DNA of 64,000 nucleotides from positions 3,685,978 through 3,749,977 of the forward strand of contig CM072159.1 in assembly GCA_036850595.1 (NCBI GenBank). The letters are read 5' to 3'. The stretch comes from Rhyacichthys aspro. Taxonomy: Eukaryota > Chordata > Actinopteri > Gobiiformes > Rhyacichthyidae. The first letter of the stretch is position 1, and every line of letters starts with the position of its first letter. Below the pieces are notes generated by a model that was not told the DNA's origin, did no database searches, and saw nothing but the letters and a program-made list of their open reading frames with translations. Of this stretch, positions 51,701 through 61,530 are shown one piece after another. The position numbers were made by a program, and so were the translations under genes.

Positions 51701-54700
51701 CCCCTTTATGTATAGCAACAATTTCTAGTCATATTCTGACAGTGACGATGTAGATGTATTTATCACAGATTTTGGTGGCTCCTAAAAGGCAGAATCCTGT
51801 GGTATTCAGTCCAACCCCTTTTGGCACAAGTTACCTGACACAATTTAAGGCAGCTGATGATTAAGCATCAAGAAGGTAAGACGTTCTGTCAACACAAGGT
51901 CAGTTATGCAACTCCATTGCTGGTACTGCTGCAAGTGACTAACAACTGCATACTGATTAGCACGCTGACTTAAGAAAAGGGAAAGCTTGAAGGAGGAGAC
52001 CTTGGGAACCGAGTAAAAACAGCTCTGGGTTTTGATAGACTGGAGGAGATAATCAGGAATATAAGGAGGAACCCCCATAGACGTAGTATTTAAGTGTAAA
52101 CTGTATCCTGAATTACTATGCAATATCAGTTGTGGTTAGTGCTCCATCAACCCCACCAAGTGAAGTTTACTCTTCAAAGCTTCTTACATGTCCTTATCCA
52201 TGTATGGTTTTCCAAGTTTTTTTTTGTCCACATGCTTTACAGCCTGTAAACATATTACTAGTATAGTCATTATATCAGCCAAAGCTTATGTAACAATTTC
52301 ATTTCCTTTTCAGGGTAATGTATTCAGACAAAGATATACCAGATAAAATCACATGCATAAGAATAGCAAGTGGAATCAGCTCTTTTTGCTTACTAAAATA
52401 AGAAGCTTTGGCCTTTCTCCCATTCCCCTGTTCATAGCTCTTACCCTGCACACAGACATCTGATTGGTTGTCAGCGTGCCGGTCTTGTCAGAGCAGATGA
52501 CAGATGTACAGCCAAGGGTCTCCACTGAGGGCAAACTGCGGACGATGGCGTTCTTCTTGGCCATGCGCCGTGTTCCCAAAGCCAAACATGTAGTGATCAC
52601 AGCGGGAAGACCTGGAGAAAAGATGAAGAAAAACTGAGAAAATGCACAATGTCACCTGCACTGTATTACAACAACAGATAATTACCCTCAGGGATAGCAG
52701 CAACTGCCAGAGCCACTGCAATTTTGAAATAATAGACAGCACCACGGATCCAGGAGCCTCCGTGGACTGGGTCATTAAAATGTCCAATATTGATGATCCA
52801 AACAGCAATGCAGATCAGTGTGATCACCTTGAAATGTAAATATTACAAATTAACATCGGCACATTGGCAAATGTACAAAATGAGCTGTGATTATACCAGT
52901 TAATAAATTCACCTTTGATAGTTGTTGTCCAAATTCGTCCAGCTTCTGTTGGAGCGGTGTGCGCTCTTGCTCTGTTGATGCCATCTCATCTCGGATTTTG
53001 CCAATCTCTGTACTCCCTCCAGTGGCAACGACGACGCCGACAGCTTTACCAGCAGCAATGTTAGTGCCCTAAGGAAGGGTAAATGGTTAAAAAGTAAATA
53101 TTTTTTTACGTCACAAGGCATAAGGGTAAAACCAGTTCAACAATAATGAGGACAATCACAACACATTGGATGACAGTGGGAAAGGTAAGGTTCCCTTTTA
53201 CAGTTGAAGTCAAAAACCATAATAAAAAGGCATATATGGAAGCAGATTATTTTTTTTATTATATATGGTGTGATAAGACAGCTAAATGAACAGATGAGAT
53301 TATGCCATGATGGTTGAAAATGGAAACTTACAGAAAAGAGCATGTTCTTTTTGTCTTGGTTTACAGCTCGTGGGTCAGGCACCGGATCAGTGTGTTTGAT
53401 AACCGACACAGACTCCCCTGAAGCAGAGAGATTGCAGTAATATCAGAAGAAAGCATTATGAGCAAAAAGGCACCGATGGTCTGGCTCTTTGGGCAGATGT
53501 GTGTGGAAAAGCCCACTGAGCAGACCTGACAATTACCAAATAGTCTGCAGCCACTGCCTTTCAAACCGTGCAACAGCCAGTTTGCTTTGAGTGTATAGTG
53601 TGTAATGAACTGTGCGAGGTCTGCACAGTTCTGATGGAGCAAGGCAGAAAGCGTTTGACAGATAGTATGGCCATGAATGGGGAAAGAAATAGCTGAAACA
53701 CTAAAATATCCCATGGAATTTGCTACCAATTAAGGCAGTGGAACAAGACAAGAGATTTAAGGCTTTGATTCACATAAACCTCATCTTGCTTTAGCCATCC
53801 TCCAAATTTCCACCTCTTAATCTATTAGGTCTACCTCACTGTCTACAGATTTATTTAGTTAGTTTTACTTTCATCAGACCAGACCTTATTATTGTTAGAG
53901 TGGTGGCCTAGCAACCAAACATACAGGGCATTTTAATGTGCTTTAGACACTGTATTTGTACTATACATATGCATACATTGTCGAAAGTGTGGTTTGTAGA
54001 GCTAATACCAAAGAAACAAAGCTTTTACCTGTAAGAATAGATTGGTCCACCCGCAGTGTGGTTGACTTGATAGAGCACAGCCTAATGTCTGCAGGCACTT
54101 TATCACCAACTGTGGATTGCAAAATTTGACATAGATGATAACACAATTAGTGTAAAAGCCATGCATTTTGTAAAGCAGTAGCTAAAAAGATGAAAGTCAG
54201 AGGTGCTAATCTATTCCCCGTGTTATTCTACATAACAGATGAGAAGATGTAAAATAACCAAGTACACATTATTTGGTGGAAAGAAGCCCAAGTCATGCTT
54301 CCAAAAAATTATGAATTTTCCACTTGGCCTGAAAGGATGTAAACACATTCTTTCCACTTACAAAGGCTTAAGTAATCTCTAGTAAAACAAATGATATGTA
54401 AAATAAACATACACATCTTTAAACAGAGGTTCCACAACAAAGAGCCCCAAAAATCCCTTTTCTTTAATAAGTATGCTAAAAAATAAATTGTCTGAAAAGC
54501 TTCTCCAGCAGTTTGTTTTGCTCCTCACTTTTCAGGTAATAAATAAATAAAGTATTTTTAAATTACTCTTTGGTACTTCTCCAAAATCTTTTTCTGATGT
54601 TTTTAGATGCAGAAATGTTCTTAAACAGTGAACTTAAGTATGCTTGAAAAGGAGAAAGGGAAAAACAATATAAAGCTATGACAGAAAGGCTCTTAAGAGA

Positions 54701-57700
54701 GTCCGGTTGAGTGGTGACAGCTGTAATGTAAACGAACCCTTGGGTCTTTACAGTGCCCTTCTGAGCCGAGAGAAGATGAGAAAGGAGCTGCGGGGAGAAT
54801 AGGCCTTAGATGAGTCTAACTTAACACACGTCCAAAAATGGGAAAACTATTTTGATCAGTTGTTCCTGGTCTGGGGGAAGGGCAGTGATAAAAACTAGCG
54901 GTTTTGAGCAAAGGAGAACCCACACTACATCACAGAACCAAAATAGAAACAGTATGACGCAAGTGAGCGTACACTCCTTATTTATTCCCACCAATGTCAT
55001 GACCTGGTGAGTTTAGAGGCAATGAAGAATTGACTGTTGTAAGGCAATTTCACAGTTTGAAGTCAAAGACAAAAAAAATAAATTCCACCTTAACTAATAA
55101 CTTAATTAGCTGTGTTACTACAGGATATAAAACCTGACCTCTAGCGCAATGCTCTTGTAGCGTATGATCTTCTGTACTACCAAATATGGTTCTCTGAACT
55201 GTAGACTAGAGGCCACTATCACCTGCCTACCTTTAATCTGTCCTCCTTAACAGAGAAAAGATAGTAAGGACCATGAACAAGGATTGAGGGGTGGGGGCAC
55301 AGATACTGGGATTCAATACATGACCATATAGAATCAACTCTAAAGGCATTGTTTCTGTACCCTCTTTGTTACACATCACTTATTTCCAGTAAGGTTGAGC
55401 TGCCTAATTTATGCTCTGGTTTTCTCCACCCCTCTCACCCCTGTGGTGCCTCTGTTACTACCTCTTAAAGATAAAGATGTGACCACACTTTACATCCCTA
55501 TGCCAGCACAACTCGTTTTAGGATGTGGTAAGACATGAGATAGGAATAAAAGGGGCTTGTGACTCCAAAACCCTGTATTTTTATGAGAGACGGTATGTTC
55601 TTTTCAACTGGGAAACAGAAGTCTCTCTCTTGAATAGAGGCCTCTCACACTCTTGTGTGAACAAAGGATTTAATCTGCTTTATCAGTTCCCCTGAGTAGG
55701 GGACAGATGTCACTCAATACACCAGAGGCTGCACAGAATCTGACCTGTTATACACAACTCAGTCCTGTTCTCTCAACAAACCACAGCCTGCCGTTCACTC
55801 TGACTGAACTGTTAATGCAATTACAAGGTTATTTTTACAACATTCACACAGCAGCTCAAACACAGTTTGTTTTTGTGTACAGTACACAACAGTATTTAAT
55901 ACAACATAGGAGGTCCCATGAAACTGAAGATGTAAGGAAGTTGTCTATTTTCTCTCTTAATGGCCAAGTTTCCTTGACGAGCAAATGCGTAAGCTAACAG
56001 CCATCTGGGACATTTCAGGAGGTCTTCAAGCTCCCATGGGAAGCTTCTCCTCTTGTTATGAATAAAACATCATAAACCAAATTTATAAATACATATACAA
56101 ACACAACACTACACTGACTCCATATTACAGTCATGCTCTAATAATCAAACACTACTGTCTGTACAAAAATAGCTAACACGCTTTGTAATCAGGTACCATA
56201 CAGCAGGCAGTGGGGACTCCTACAGCTGACACTGGCAGCAGAGGAGAGACAGGCCCAGAGGCTTAAGTGATGACAATAGACAGGCCATCCTATACTGTTT
56301 AAAAAGAGAAGAGGAACAAGAGGGCTTCTGGAGAACAAATTATTTATCAAATTAACCTTCTCAAACATTACATCCGGTCCTTCTTCTCTTTCCCCCCAAA
56401 AAACAACATTCGTAGCTGCTATCATAGTAATGCAGTTAAGACAAAACCACAATACAGAGAAAGCATCAGTTATCAGCTCTCCATATAAAAACACACACAG
56501 GGACACAGCAGAATAAAAACAAGTGGCAAAAACTGCCCATATTTTTTCAGTAATTTCAGGATGATGGTCAATGACGGTCATTATTTAAGTAACTGATGCG
56601 CTGCCAGAAATTCCACTCCACAAATGAAAAATTAGGTTAAACAAAAACAAGTTGTGGTGCAAATGAGCCTCTGTCACCTTACAAATGTTAACAGCCAACT
56701 TAACATCAACACTGACAGCCCAAAAACGTAATCCACTCCCCATCCATCAAGTGGAAAGTGGCCTATAATGTTAACTCAGTAATAAAAAACACATTTTAAA
56801 GAGCTTGCTTTATGTGTGACAGTAGTATTATTTGCTGTGGATAACATTAATGTCTTTGCTGCCTTGTAGACACAATCAAATGAGACAATACAACCCACTG
56901 AGATAATAGTAACATCAAACAAGAACAAGATGAACAGGATTTGATGGAAACTCAGAGGCTGATTGTAACCTTTGCCCTAGGAACATGAACTTTAGCATGG
57001 GAAGAGTTAAAATGAATTATGGACAAGACAACAGATGAAGAGATAACCAGGACTATCATAAACCACAACTTTGTTTGCCTATTTGGGTTTATCCAGAAAA
57101 GGATCAGCTCTCACACAACATAACTGCTTCAAATACTCGTCATCACCATTATTATGAAACTGTCAGGGGAGACGAACAGGATGTGGGCGAGCTACGCAGC
57201 CAGTTGTGTGTGCGTCTATAAACATTGTGTGTAGTATATTATAATGCTTTTAATGATTTTAATTATTGACCAAATGATCTGGTGTTTCCAGCCTGCATCA
57301 TCAATATCACAATGAACCAGTAAAGCCTAATCAATGTTAATTGTGAATTTTAATTTCTTACAATACTCAATGTCAATACAATGCAGTAAAAACCCTTTAA
57401 TTTAGCATTCCTACATTGAATTGTGTAAGACATTTCCTGTTGTAATAAATAATAACATGAAACTGAAATTATATTATACTGCTAAATTGCACTTTTCTAA
57501 GAAACCCTCTCACCTGCCACCTCCACAATATCACCAGGCACAATGTCCCTGGCCTTGATTCTCTGGACACTCTTTCTGTCTTGGCGGTACACCTTGCCCA
57601 TCTCCGGCTCATACTCTTTTAATGCTTCAATGGCATTCTCTGCATTTCGCTCCTGAAGAAACAAAGTGAAAAACAAGACATGGGTTATAAACAACAGCAT

Positions 57701-60700
57701 AACTAAGAAGCAAAATGAAAAAAAAAATGCTATAAATGCATTTATGGTAGAGCTGGGCGACTAAAAATAATATCTTGATATCACTAGTTTATATGTCAAT
57801 ATACAACATACAGTATATCCCAATATATTTTTCTAAGACAGCAAAAAAGATGTGTCTAATGTCACATTTTATGTTTTTATCTCATGTGAGAAAATGTCAG
57901 CAAAACAAAATAAACTGCACATCCTATAAAATGGTCACTGAATACAATAAAACAAATGCCCAAACAATACTGTTGTTTTAGGCAGTCAATTCTATTCTAA
58001 ATCAAATCAATATTTGGTGTGACTTTGCCTCAAAACAGAAACAGTTCTAGCTGTTACACTGTCTCAGTTTTTCAAGGATCTGGGCAAGTTCTGATCAAAC
58101 ATTTGGAGAATCCCAGACAAAACCAGGCCAAACTGGACTAAACCAGACCATCATTTAAATTGTATATTGTTGACAGCATTCTTACTTTACTGCATTTATT
58201 CACACCTGTCTAAAACTTTCACACAGCATGTACGTACACACTTTTCGATCATGCTTCAGTTGCACTAGAGCTATCTTACTTAGCTATCTTACAGTATTTT
58301 GCTTGCAATGTTTGTGAAAGAAGCTTGTGTACGGATGTACCAACGCAATTATGTGTGTAAATATGTTAAGCCTATGAGTGCATCATGGTCATGGATTTCT
58401 GCATTTTTCTAATGGGACACAGAAACAACAAAGGAATGGAGTTTCAATATGTGGACATTTAAAAGGTTGTGATAGTGTTCCTTATGGAACCCGTGCTAAG
58501 ACCAACTCCACAGCTTTTTAGGCCAACAAGAGCAGAGCGGTAATAAGGAAAAAAAAAACTATGTTTTGCTTTTTTTTAATCTGTATGGCTATATAATTAC
58601 GTCATTGTGAAGTTAATGCAAGTCAATTTGCTCCGGTACAGTACGTCACACTAACTTCAGAAACTAGACCACATCATCACAGAGCAAGTTGAAGTAAACA
58701 GTTACTGTCCCAAACGCTTGAGTAGTTTACAGAAGAAGTGAGGAAACTCTGTACTGACTCACTGCTGCTGCTCAAGTGGTCTAGTGGGAGATAGGCTCAT
58801 CCCATATCTGATACAAAAATATATTGATAAATCTTAAAAACACAAGACATATGGTCATTAAAAAAATTGTAACTGTAATAAAAGCAAAGATTGGAAAAAA
58901 AATGCCCAATGTTACGCTGTCATGGAAGAACTTAAATCTAAAAAAAAAGGTAATCTAGTCTTCTAGTGTTCTGTAGTGGTTCTGGTTCCTTTTTATCGCC
59001 TGCCTATCTAAATCCTTTCAAAATCAATGTTCACATGCACTTCTCTCTTGTTGCTGATTTTTCCTTCCTTGGCTGATTGCACATGAACTACAGAGTGCTA
59101 GTAGCAGCTCCTTGTGTGGCAGGCATTCAGCACACAGCTATACAAGGCAAGACAAAAAATACATAACCCCAGGATATTGTGCTCTTTGTGAGGGACAGCA
59201 AAGTAGATATGGAAAATAGTTGTGAAATGGCTTTGAGAAAAGATGGGTTTATGAGCTTAAAATGTGCTGCACTGAGATAAGAGAAAAGCTAGAAAACAAA
59301 GAATACAAAGACTGGGGTACTTTTAAATGTGACCACACAAAAGTACTAGCAACCAAACAATATTTTGATGCAGGGTTTGCTTGCATAAAAATTTACGTTT
59401 TTCATGATCAGCGTGAGAGTTAAGAGTTTACTCTGCTCCCCACACAGACTTTCATTCTTACCTGCCACACTCCTACAATGGCATTTGCTATAAGAATAAG
59501 TAGGATAACAAAAGGCTCCACAAAGGCTGTAACGGTTTCTTCTCCCTCTTCAAACCAGGCCAGCACCTAAAAAAAAAACAAAATGGAGAGAAGTTAATAC
59601 GTTAGGTTCCGTTCAGTAAAAAGGAAAAAAAAAAAACAATGTTTGATGAAGACAATGGGACAATGCCTCTTTCCATCATCAAACATATTCAATAGGTAAT
59701 GCCTCACAACTTCTCACAAAGTCAATAGAATGAATCAAGTAAACAGGAGAAAGAAATTACCACTCTTTATTTAGCCAATTGTTGGCCCATTGTTGTTTGA
59801 TTCAGACATTTGTTATCAGGCTTTAAAAAGCACCTCTTAGCACTCTATGTGCCAATAAACAGTTAACAAATAAGGTCACCTGGTTTTATGCAATTCTTTC
59901 TAACCATTAATCTACATTTTGTTATGTTTTAGAACTTGTGCACTAGCTTCACCAATATTACAGTTCTATAAAAAGATTTGATAATTAATAACATAATGAG
60001 GATACCTTGTTTCAAGTACATCAAAAACTGGGCCAAGTGTGTTAGAAAGTCATGCCAGAGAAACCAAGTAGTAACTACCTTTTCCTCCTCAGAAATCTGT
60101 GCCAGCTATCAAGTGTGTCATACAACACCAATCCCCACAACACATCCCACATCAAGCTAAAAAAAGACTAATGAAAGTGCCACTCATATTAAACAGTTCC
60201 TTTTGAGGAGACTGGATTTCATGTTTTTAATGCATTTATACCGTTCTGTTTTGGAGTGGACTATGTCTTTAGTAAGCACTATAAGCCTAATTGTATGTCT
60301 TTACAACGCCTTGATGGCCATCAATATTTGTTGCCTGTGGGCCATCAGCCAACATGCTAGAAAAAGGGTCACACATAAATCAAGGCTTGCCGTCTATAGC
60401 AAGTATAGTGGCATTACTAAATTAAATCTTTACTGTGAAGTACAAGAATTTTCCAAGAACTGACCCCACTTCAGTCTAGTGAGGAGAGATACTGTGAGCT
60501 GTGTTCATAAGATGCTGACCGTAACAAAGCCTCATGTCAGTCTATTAAAATATTTTCTCCTTGAACATACTTACATGTTTAATTGCAGAATTAAAATGTT
60601 TTGGATGGTATGTGTGTCAAAAAGGTTTCCCCATAATATAAATCACACAACACATCTGAACTCACAGCTAGAAAAGTTATAATTATGTAATTATATAATT

Positions 60701-61530
60701 TATCGTGGACAAGGTCAACGGATGAGTTGTTTCCTCAGATTTAGTTTAAGTTTGTTGTGTGTGTAAATGACATCACTAGACTCTTCATAACATTGTAAAG
60801 GAAGAGAAGCACTCCGGGCCACTATGCATCTTGCTTTATGTAGCCCCCTCTCATTTACCATCTCTTGAATACAAAGAGCAATGAGCAATGAATAAAGCTA
60901 AAATTGTGTAATACTTACAAAGGATATGCAAGCAGCAAGTAAAAGGATCCTCACGAGCAAATCTTCGAACTGTTCAATGACCAGCTCCCAAAGGGATTTA
61001 CCTAGAACAAGTCATAGTCAATTGTTTAAAGCTGTAGTATTTTGACCAGGAGTTTGTAAACACAAACTGAAAATTTGGTAATAAATGTATTCGTTATGTC
61101 TTACCTTCCTCAGCTGGTAGCTCTAAGGATGACCCCAGTCAGATAGGAGACAAAAGAGAAATGGACATCATTAGCGTCACATGATTGTTGATGAACTGTA
61201 AAGCCTTTTAAGAGCAAAAAGAGAAATACAAAACAAGGCAACACAAGTGTAGTTTATACGTGTAGTTTATTAATAGTATTTAAGCATATCCTGTGGGATA
61301 ACAATCTTCCCTTTTGTCTTAAATGTCGCCCTCTATGAACATAGAGCGATCAGCTAAGCATGCCACAGTTAAAGCGCCTGTTTGAACGAAGAGATGTTAA
61401 CACATTCCTTACCATTTGGTCCATATCGGTCCCGTTGTTTTCGAACTTGCTCTAAACTCAATCCGGTGCTTTCATTAACGCTGAAGAAAGCGTAAACTTC
61501 TTCGACCGTCTTTGTGTGAGCGTTGTCCAT
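45721..61530 (-). CDS. atp2a2: atp2a2 gene: sarco/endoplasmic reticulum Ca2+-ATPase 2 (SERCA2), exons joined
   Basis: This P-type ATPase pumps two cytosolic Ca2+ ions into the ER/SR lumen per ATP. The 23 coding exons, listed separately, join in frame to 1042 codons plus TGA (2b form), equal to human SERCA2b as I recall. All hallmark residues are present: TGES at 181-184, E309 in PEGLP, the phosphorylated D351 in DKTGTLT, K513 before GAPE, D701 and D705 in TGDGVND, and the Ca2+ ligands N766, E769, N794, T797, D798 and E906. Numbers after about 500 are one lower than human because exon 14 is one codon shorter; the tail regains one. The luminal 2b tail ending DMFWS separates it from SERCA1 and SERCA3. 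I cannot tell which teleost paralogue (atp2a2a or atp2a2b) it is. It lies directly upstream of bcr on the same strand. Confidence 0.96.
45735..47699 (-). other. atp2a2: atp2a2 terminal intron, including the SERCA2b 3' UTR
   Basis: For the 2a form the region from 47851 to 45735 is the last intron. For the 2b form the sequence below the TGA at 47700 is 3' UTR. A minus-strand ATTAAA at 47586-47581 followed by a GT-rich stretch (ctgtatgcctgtgtgtac) is a candidate proximal poly(A) signal. No further exon is seen. Confidence 0.55.
47700..47972 (-). CDS. atp2a2: atp2a2 exon 23 (SERCA2b end; residues 953-1042)
   Basis: The acceptor is ttttctttag. The exon encodes membrane helix 10 ([21 protein letters not shown]), then ARNYLEPGK and the 2b-specific extension with the eleventh helix ([16 protein letters not shown]) and a luminal tail ending DMFWS. 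The stop is TGA at 47702-47700. An internal donor (cccg/gtaaag) after position 47852 allows splicing to exon 24 for the 2a form, the same dual use known in mammals. Confidence 0.95.
   Translation of the reverse strand: MIFQITPLNLTQWLMVLKISLPVILLDEVLKFAARNYLEPGKDLEKPASTKGCALSACMEGISWPFVAISLPLVLWIYSSDTNMADMFWS
48150..48267 (-). CDS. atp2a2: atp2a2 exon 22 (residues 913-952)
   Basis: 118 nt between an acceptor ttctttag and the donor gtgaga. It encodes [16 protein letters not shown] and membrane helix 9 ([15 protein letters not shown]). The phases fit both neighbours. Confidence 0.95.
48381..48514 (-). CDS. atp2a2: atp2a2 exon 21 (residues 869-912)
   Basis: 134 nt, acceptor tgtcttccag, donor gttggt. 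It carries the luminal M7-M8 loop with two cysteines (LQC..., [11 protein letters not shown]) and membrane helix 8 with the Ca2+ ligand E906 in [10 protein letters not shown]. Confidence 0.95.
48597..48682 (-). CDS. atp2a2: atp2a2 exon 20 (residues 840-868)
   Basis: 86 nt, acceptor cttgaaccag, donor gtaaag. It encodes the second half of helix 7 ([14 protein letters not shown]) and the start of the luminal loop ([14 protein letters not shown]). Confidence 0.95.
48776..48978 (-). CDS. atp2a2: atp2a2 exon 19 (residues 772-839)
   Basis: 203 nt, acceptor tctcctcctag, donor gtaagg. It holds helix 6 with Ca2+ ligands N794, T797 and D798 ([17 protein letters not shown]), the cytosolic L6-7 loop ([13 protein letters not shown]), and the start of helix 7. 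Confidence 0.95.
49063..49283 (-). CDS. atp2a2: atp2a2 exon 18 (residues 699-771)
   Basis: 221 nt, acceptor cccttctag, donor gtgagg. It encodes the P-domain hinge [13 protein letters not shown] (D701 and D705 bind Mg2+), the conserved [23 protein letters not shown] segment, and helix 5 with Ca2+ ligands N766 and E769 (ISSNVGEV). Confidence 0.95.
49366..49577 (-). CDS. atp2a2: atp2a2 exon 17 (residues 628-698)
   Basis: 212 nt, acceptor attatag, donor gttagt. It encodes P-domain sequence ([39 protein letters not shown]). It is separated from exon 16 by an intron within the GDNKGTA segment that I believe is absent from the human gene. Confidence 0.94.
49660..49783 (-). CDS. atp2a2: atp2a2 exon 16 (residues 587-627)
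   Basis: 124 nt, acceptor ttttgtatttccag, donor gtacac. It encodes [14 protein letters not shown] and [11 protein letters not shown], the end of the nucleotide-binding domain and re-entry into the P domain. With exon 17 it totals 336 nt. Confidence 0.94.
49871..50012 (+). mobile_element. tRNA-derived SINE in atp2a2 intron 15
   Basis: The tRNA-like head contains an A-box-like tggcagctcaggcagagc and an exact B-box match (ggttcgagtcc). It is followed by a body tcattccccactctctatc and gccacaaaagcaaaaag, an arrangement known from fish SINEs. It lies antisense to the gene and makes up more than half of a 267-bp intron. It is not a functional tRNA gene because the acceptor arm does not close. Confidence 0.8.
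50051..50269 (-). CDS. atp2a2: atp2a2 exon 15 (residues 514-586)
   Basis: 219 nt, acceptor tgtccatag, donor gtgaga. It encodes [17 protein letters not shown] and [13 protein letters not shown] in the nucleotide-binding domain, directly after the nucleotide-site lysine K513. Confidence 0.95.
50372..50491 (-). CDS. atp2a2: atp2a2 exon 14 (residues 474-513)
   Basis: 120 nt, acceptor atttag, donor gtgagg. It encodes [19 protein letters not shown], which contains the ATP-adenine contact region, and ends MFVK. It is one codon shorter than the human exon, in the variable NKARSSVGK segment. Confidence 0.95.
50599..50730 (-). CDS. atp2a2: atp2a2 exon 13 (residues 430-473)
   Basis: 132 nt, acceptor cttttttgcag, donor gtatgt. 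It encodes [20 protein letters not shown] and NVFDTDVK...RANACNS of the nucleotide-binding domain. Confidence 0.95.
50821..50923 (-). CDS. atp2a2: atp2a2 exon 12 (residues 395-429)
   Basis: 103 nt, acceptor ttttgcttag, donor gttagt. It encodes [19 protein letters not shown] and [13 protein letters not shown]. The first residues align with the phospholamban-contact loop, KDDKPV in mammalian SERCA2, and differ from it at two positions. Confidence 0.94.
51034..51122 (-). CDS. atp2a2: atp2a2 exon 11 (residues 366-394)
   Basis: 89 nt, acceptor tttcctctag, donor gtaagt. It encodes [17 protein letters not shown] and [11 protein letters not shown], the start of the nucleotide-binding domain. Confidence 0.95.
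51123..52444 (-). other. atp2a2: atp2a2 intron 10
   Basis: 1.3 kb between the donor gtaaga at 52444 and the acceptor above 51122. I recognise no repeat or additional exon. Confidence 0.6.
52445..52611 (-). CDS. atp2a2: atp2a2 exon 10 (residues 310-365)
   Basis: 167 nt, acceptor cttttctccag, donor gtaaga. It encodes [20 protein letters not shown] and the phosphorylation site [16 protein letters not shown] with D351. Exons 8, 9 and 10 add up to 465 nt, the size of the single human exon 8 as I recall. Confidence 0.95.
52686..52827 (-). CDS. atp2a2: atp2a2 exon 9 (residues 263-309)
   Basis: 142 nt, acceptor acatttcaag, donor gtaatt after GAG G. It encodes helix 3 ([14 protein letters not shown]), the luminal loop [12 protein letters not shown], and helix 4 ([16 protein letters not shown]) with the Ca2+ ligand E309. 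Confidence 0.95.
52913..53068 (-). CDS. atp2a2: atp2a2 exon 8 (residues 211-262)
   Basis: 156 nt, acceptor acccttccttag, donor gtgaat. It encodes [29 protein letters not shown], and [11 protein letters not shown] with F256, the conserved thapsigargin-contact phenylalanine. Confidence 0.95.
53332..53417 (-). CDS. atp2a2: atp2a2 exon 7 (residues 182-210)
   Basis: 86 nt, acceptor ctctgcttcag, donor gtaagt. It completes the actuator-domain TGES motif and encodes [20 protein letters not shown] and KKNMLFS. Confidence 0.95.
53418..54028 (-). other. atp2a2: atp2a2 intron 6
   Basis: About 0.6 kb. I see no repeat family and no exon. The 122-codon open frame here lacks motifs and overlaps only intron. 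Confidence 0.6.
54029..54109 (-). CDS. atp2a2: atp2a2 exon 6 (residues 155-181)
   Basis: 81 nt, acceptor gcaatccacag, donor gtaaaa. It encodes [20 protein letters not shown] and VDQSILT of the actuator domain. Confidence 0.95.
54110..57513 (-). other. atp2a2: atp2a2 intron 5
   Basis: 3.4 kb, the longest internal intron of the gene, from gtgaga at 57513. No repeat or nested gene is recognised, and the open frames (for example 130 codons at 56189-56581) have no protein-family motifs. Confidence 0.55.
57514..57652 (-). CDS. atp2a2: atp2a2 exon 5 (residues 109-154)
   Basis: 139 nt, acceptor gtttcttcag, donor gtgaga. It encodes [20 protein letters not shown] and [18 protein letters not shown] at the start of the actuator domain. 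Confidence 0.95.
57653..59461 (-). other. atp2a2: atp2a2 intron 4
   Basis: 1.8 kb. It contains a segment starting tagagctgggcgact at 57748 and AT-rich 'atatcttgatatcac' sequence that resembles the left end of a common fish interspersed repeat, listed separately. No exon is seen in the rest. Confidence 0.5.
57748..57840 (+). repeat. possible dispersed fish repeat, left end
   Basis: The sequence tagagctgggcgact followed by alternating ATATC-type sequence resembles a frequent fish repeat whose end reads gggctgggcgatat (recalled, not verified). A related AT-rich part near 58797-58850 (cccatatctgatac, atatattgataaatc) may belong to the same element, but no matching right terminus was found. Confidence 0.35.
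59462..59566 (-). CDS. atp2a2: atp2a2 exon 4 (residues 74-108)
   Basis: 105 nt, acceptor ttttttttttag, donor gtaaga. It encodes [19 protein letters not shown] and [15 protein letters not shown], the end of helix 1 and helix 2. Confidence 0.95.
59567..60918 (-). other. atp2a2: atp2a2 intron 3
   Basis: 1.35 kb between gtaagt at 60918 and the T-rich acceptor above 59566. Plus-strand open frames at 59978-60682 are short and motif-free. No repeat is recognised. Confidence 0.55.
60919..61001 (-). CDS. atp2a2: atp2a2 exon 3 (residues 46-73)
   Basis: 83 nt, acceptor cttgttctag, donor gtaagt. It encodes [20 protein letters not shown] and LAACISF, leading into and through helix 1. Confidence 0.95.
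61105..61122 (-). CDS. atp2a2: atp2a2 exon 2, 18-nt microexon (residues 40-45)
   Basis: agctaccagctgaggaag lies between the acceptor atccttag and the donor gtaaga. It completes the split codon and encodes ELPAEE. The same 18-nt exon is a known feature of vertebrate SERCA genes. It is too short to be found as an open frame. Confidence 0.93.
61413..61530 (-). CDS. atp2a2: atp2a2 exon 1 coding part (residues 1-39)
   Basis: 118 coding nt from the ATG at 61530 to the donor gtaagg. The protein starts [20 protein letters not shown] and continues [19 protein letters not shown], the cytosolic N-terminus of SERCA2. The coding length equals that of the human exon as I recall. Confidence 0.96.
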
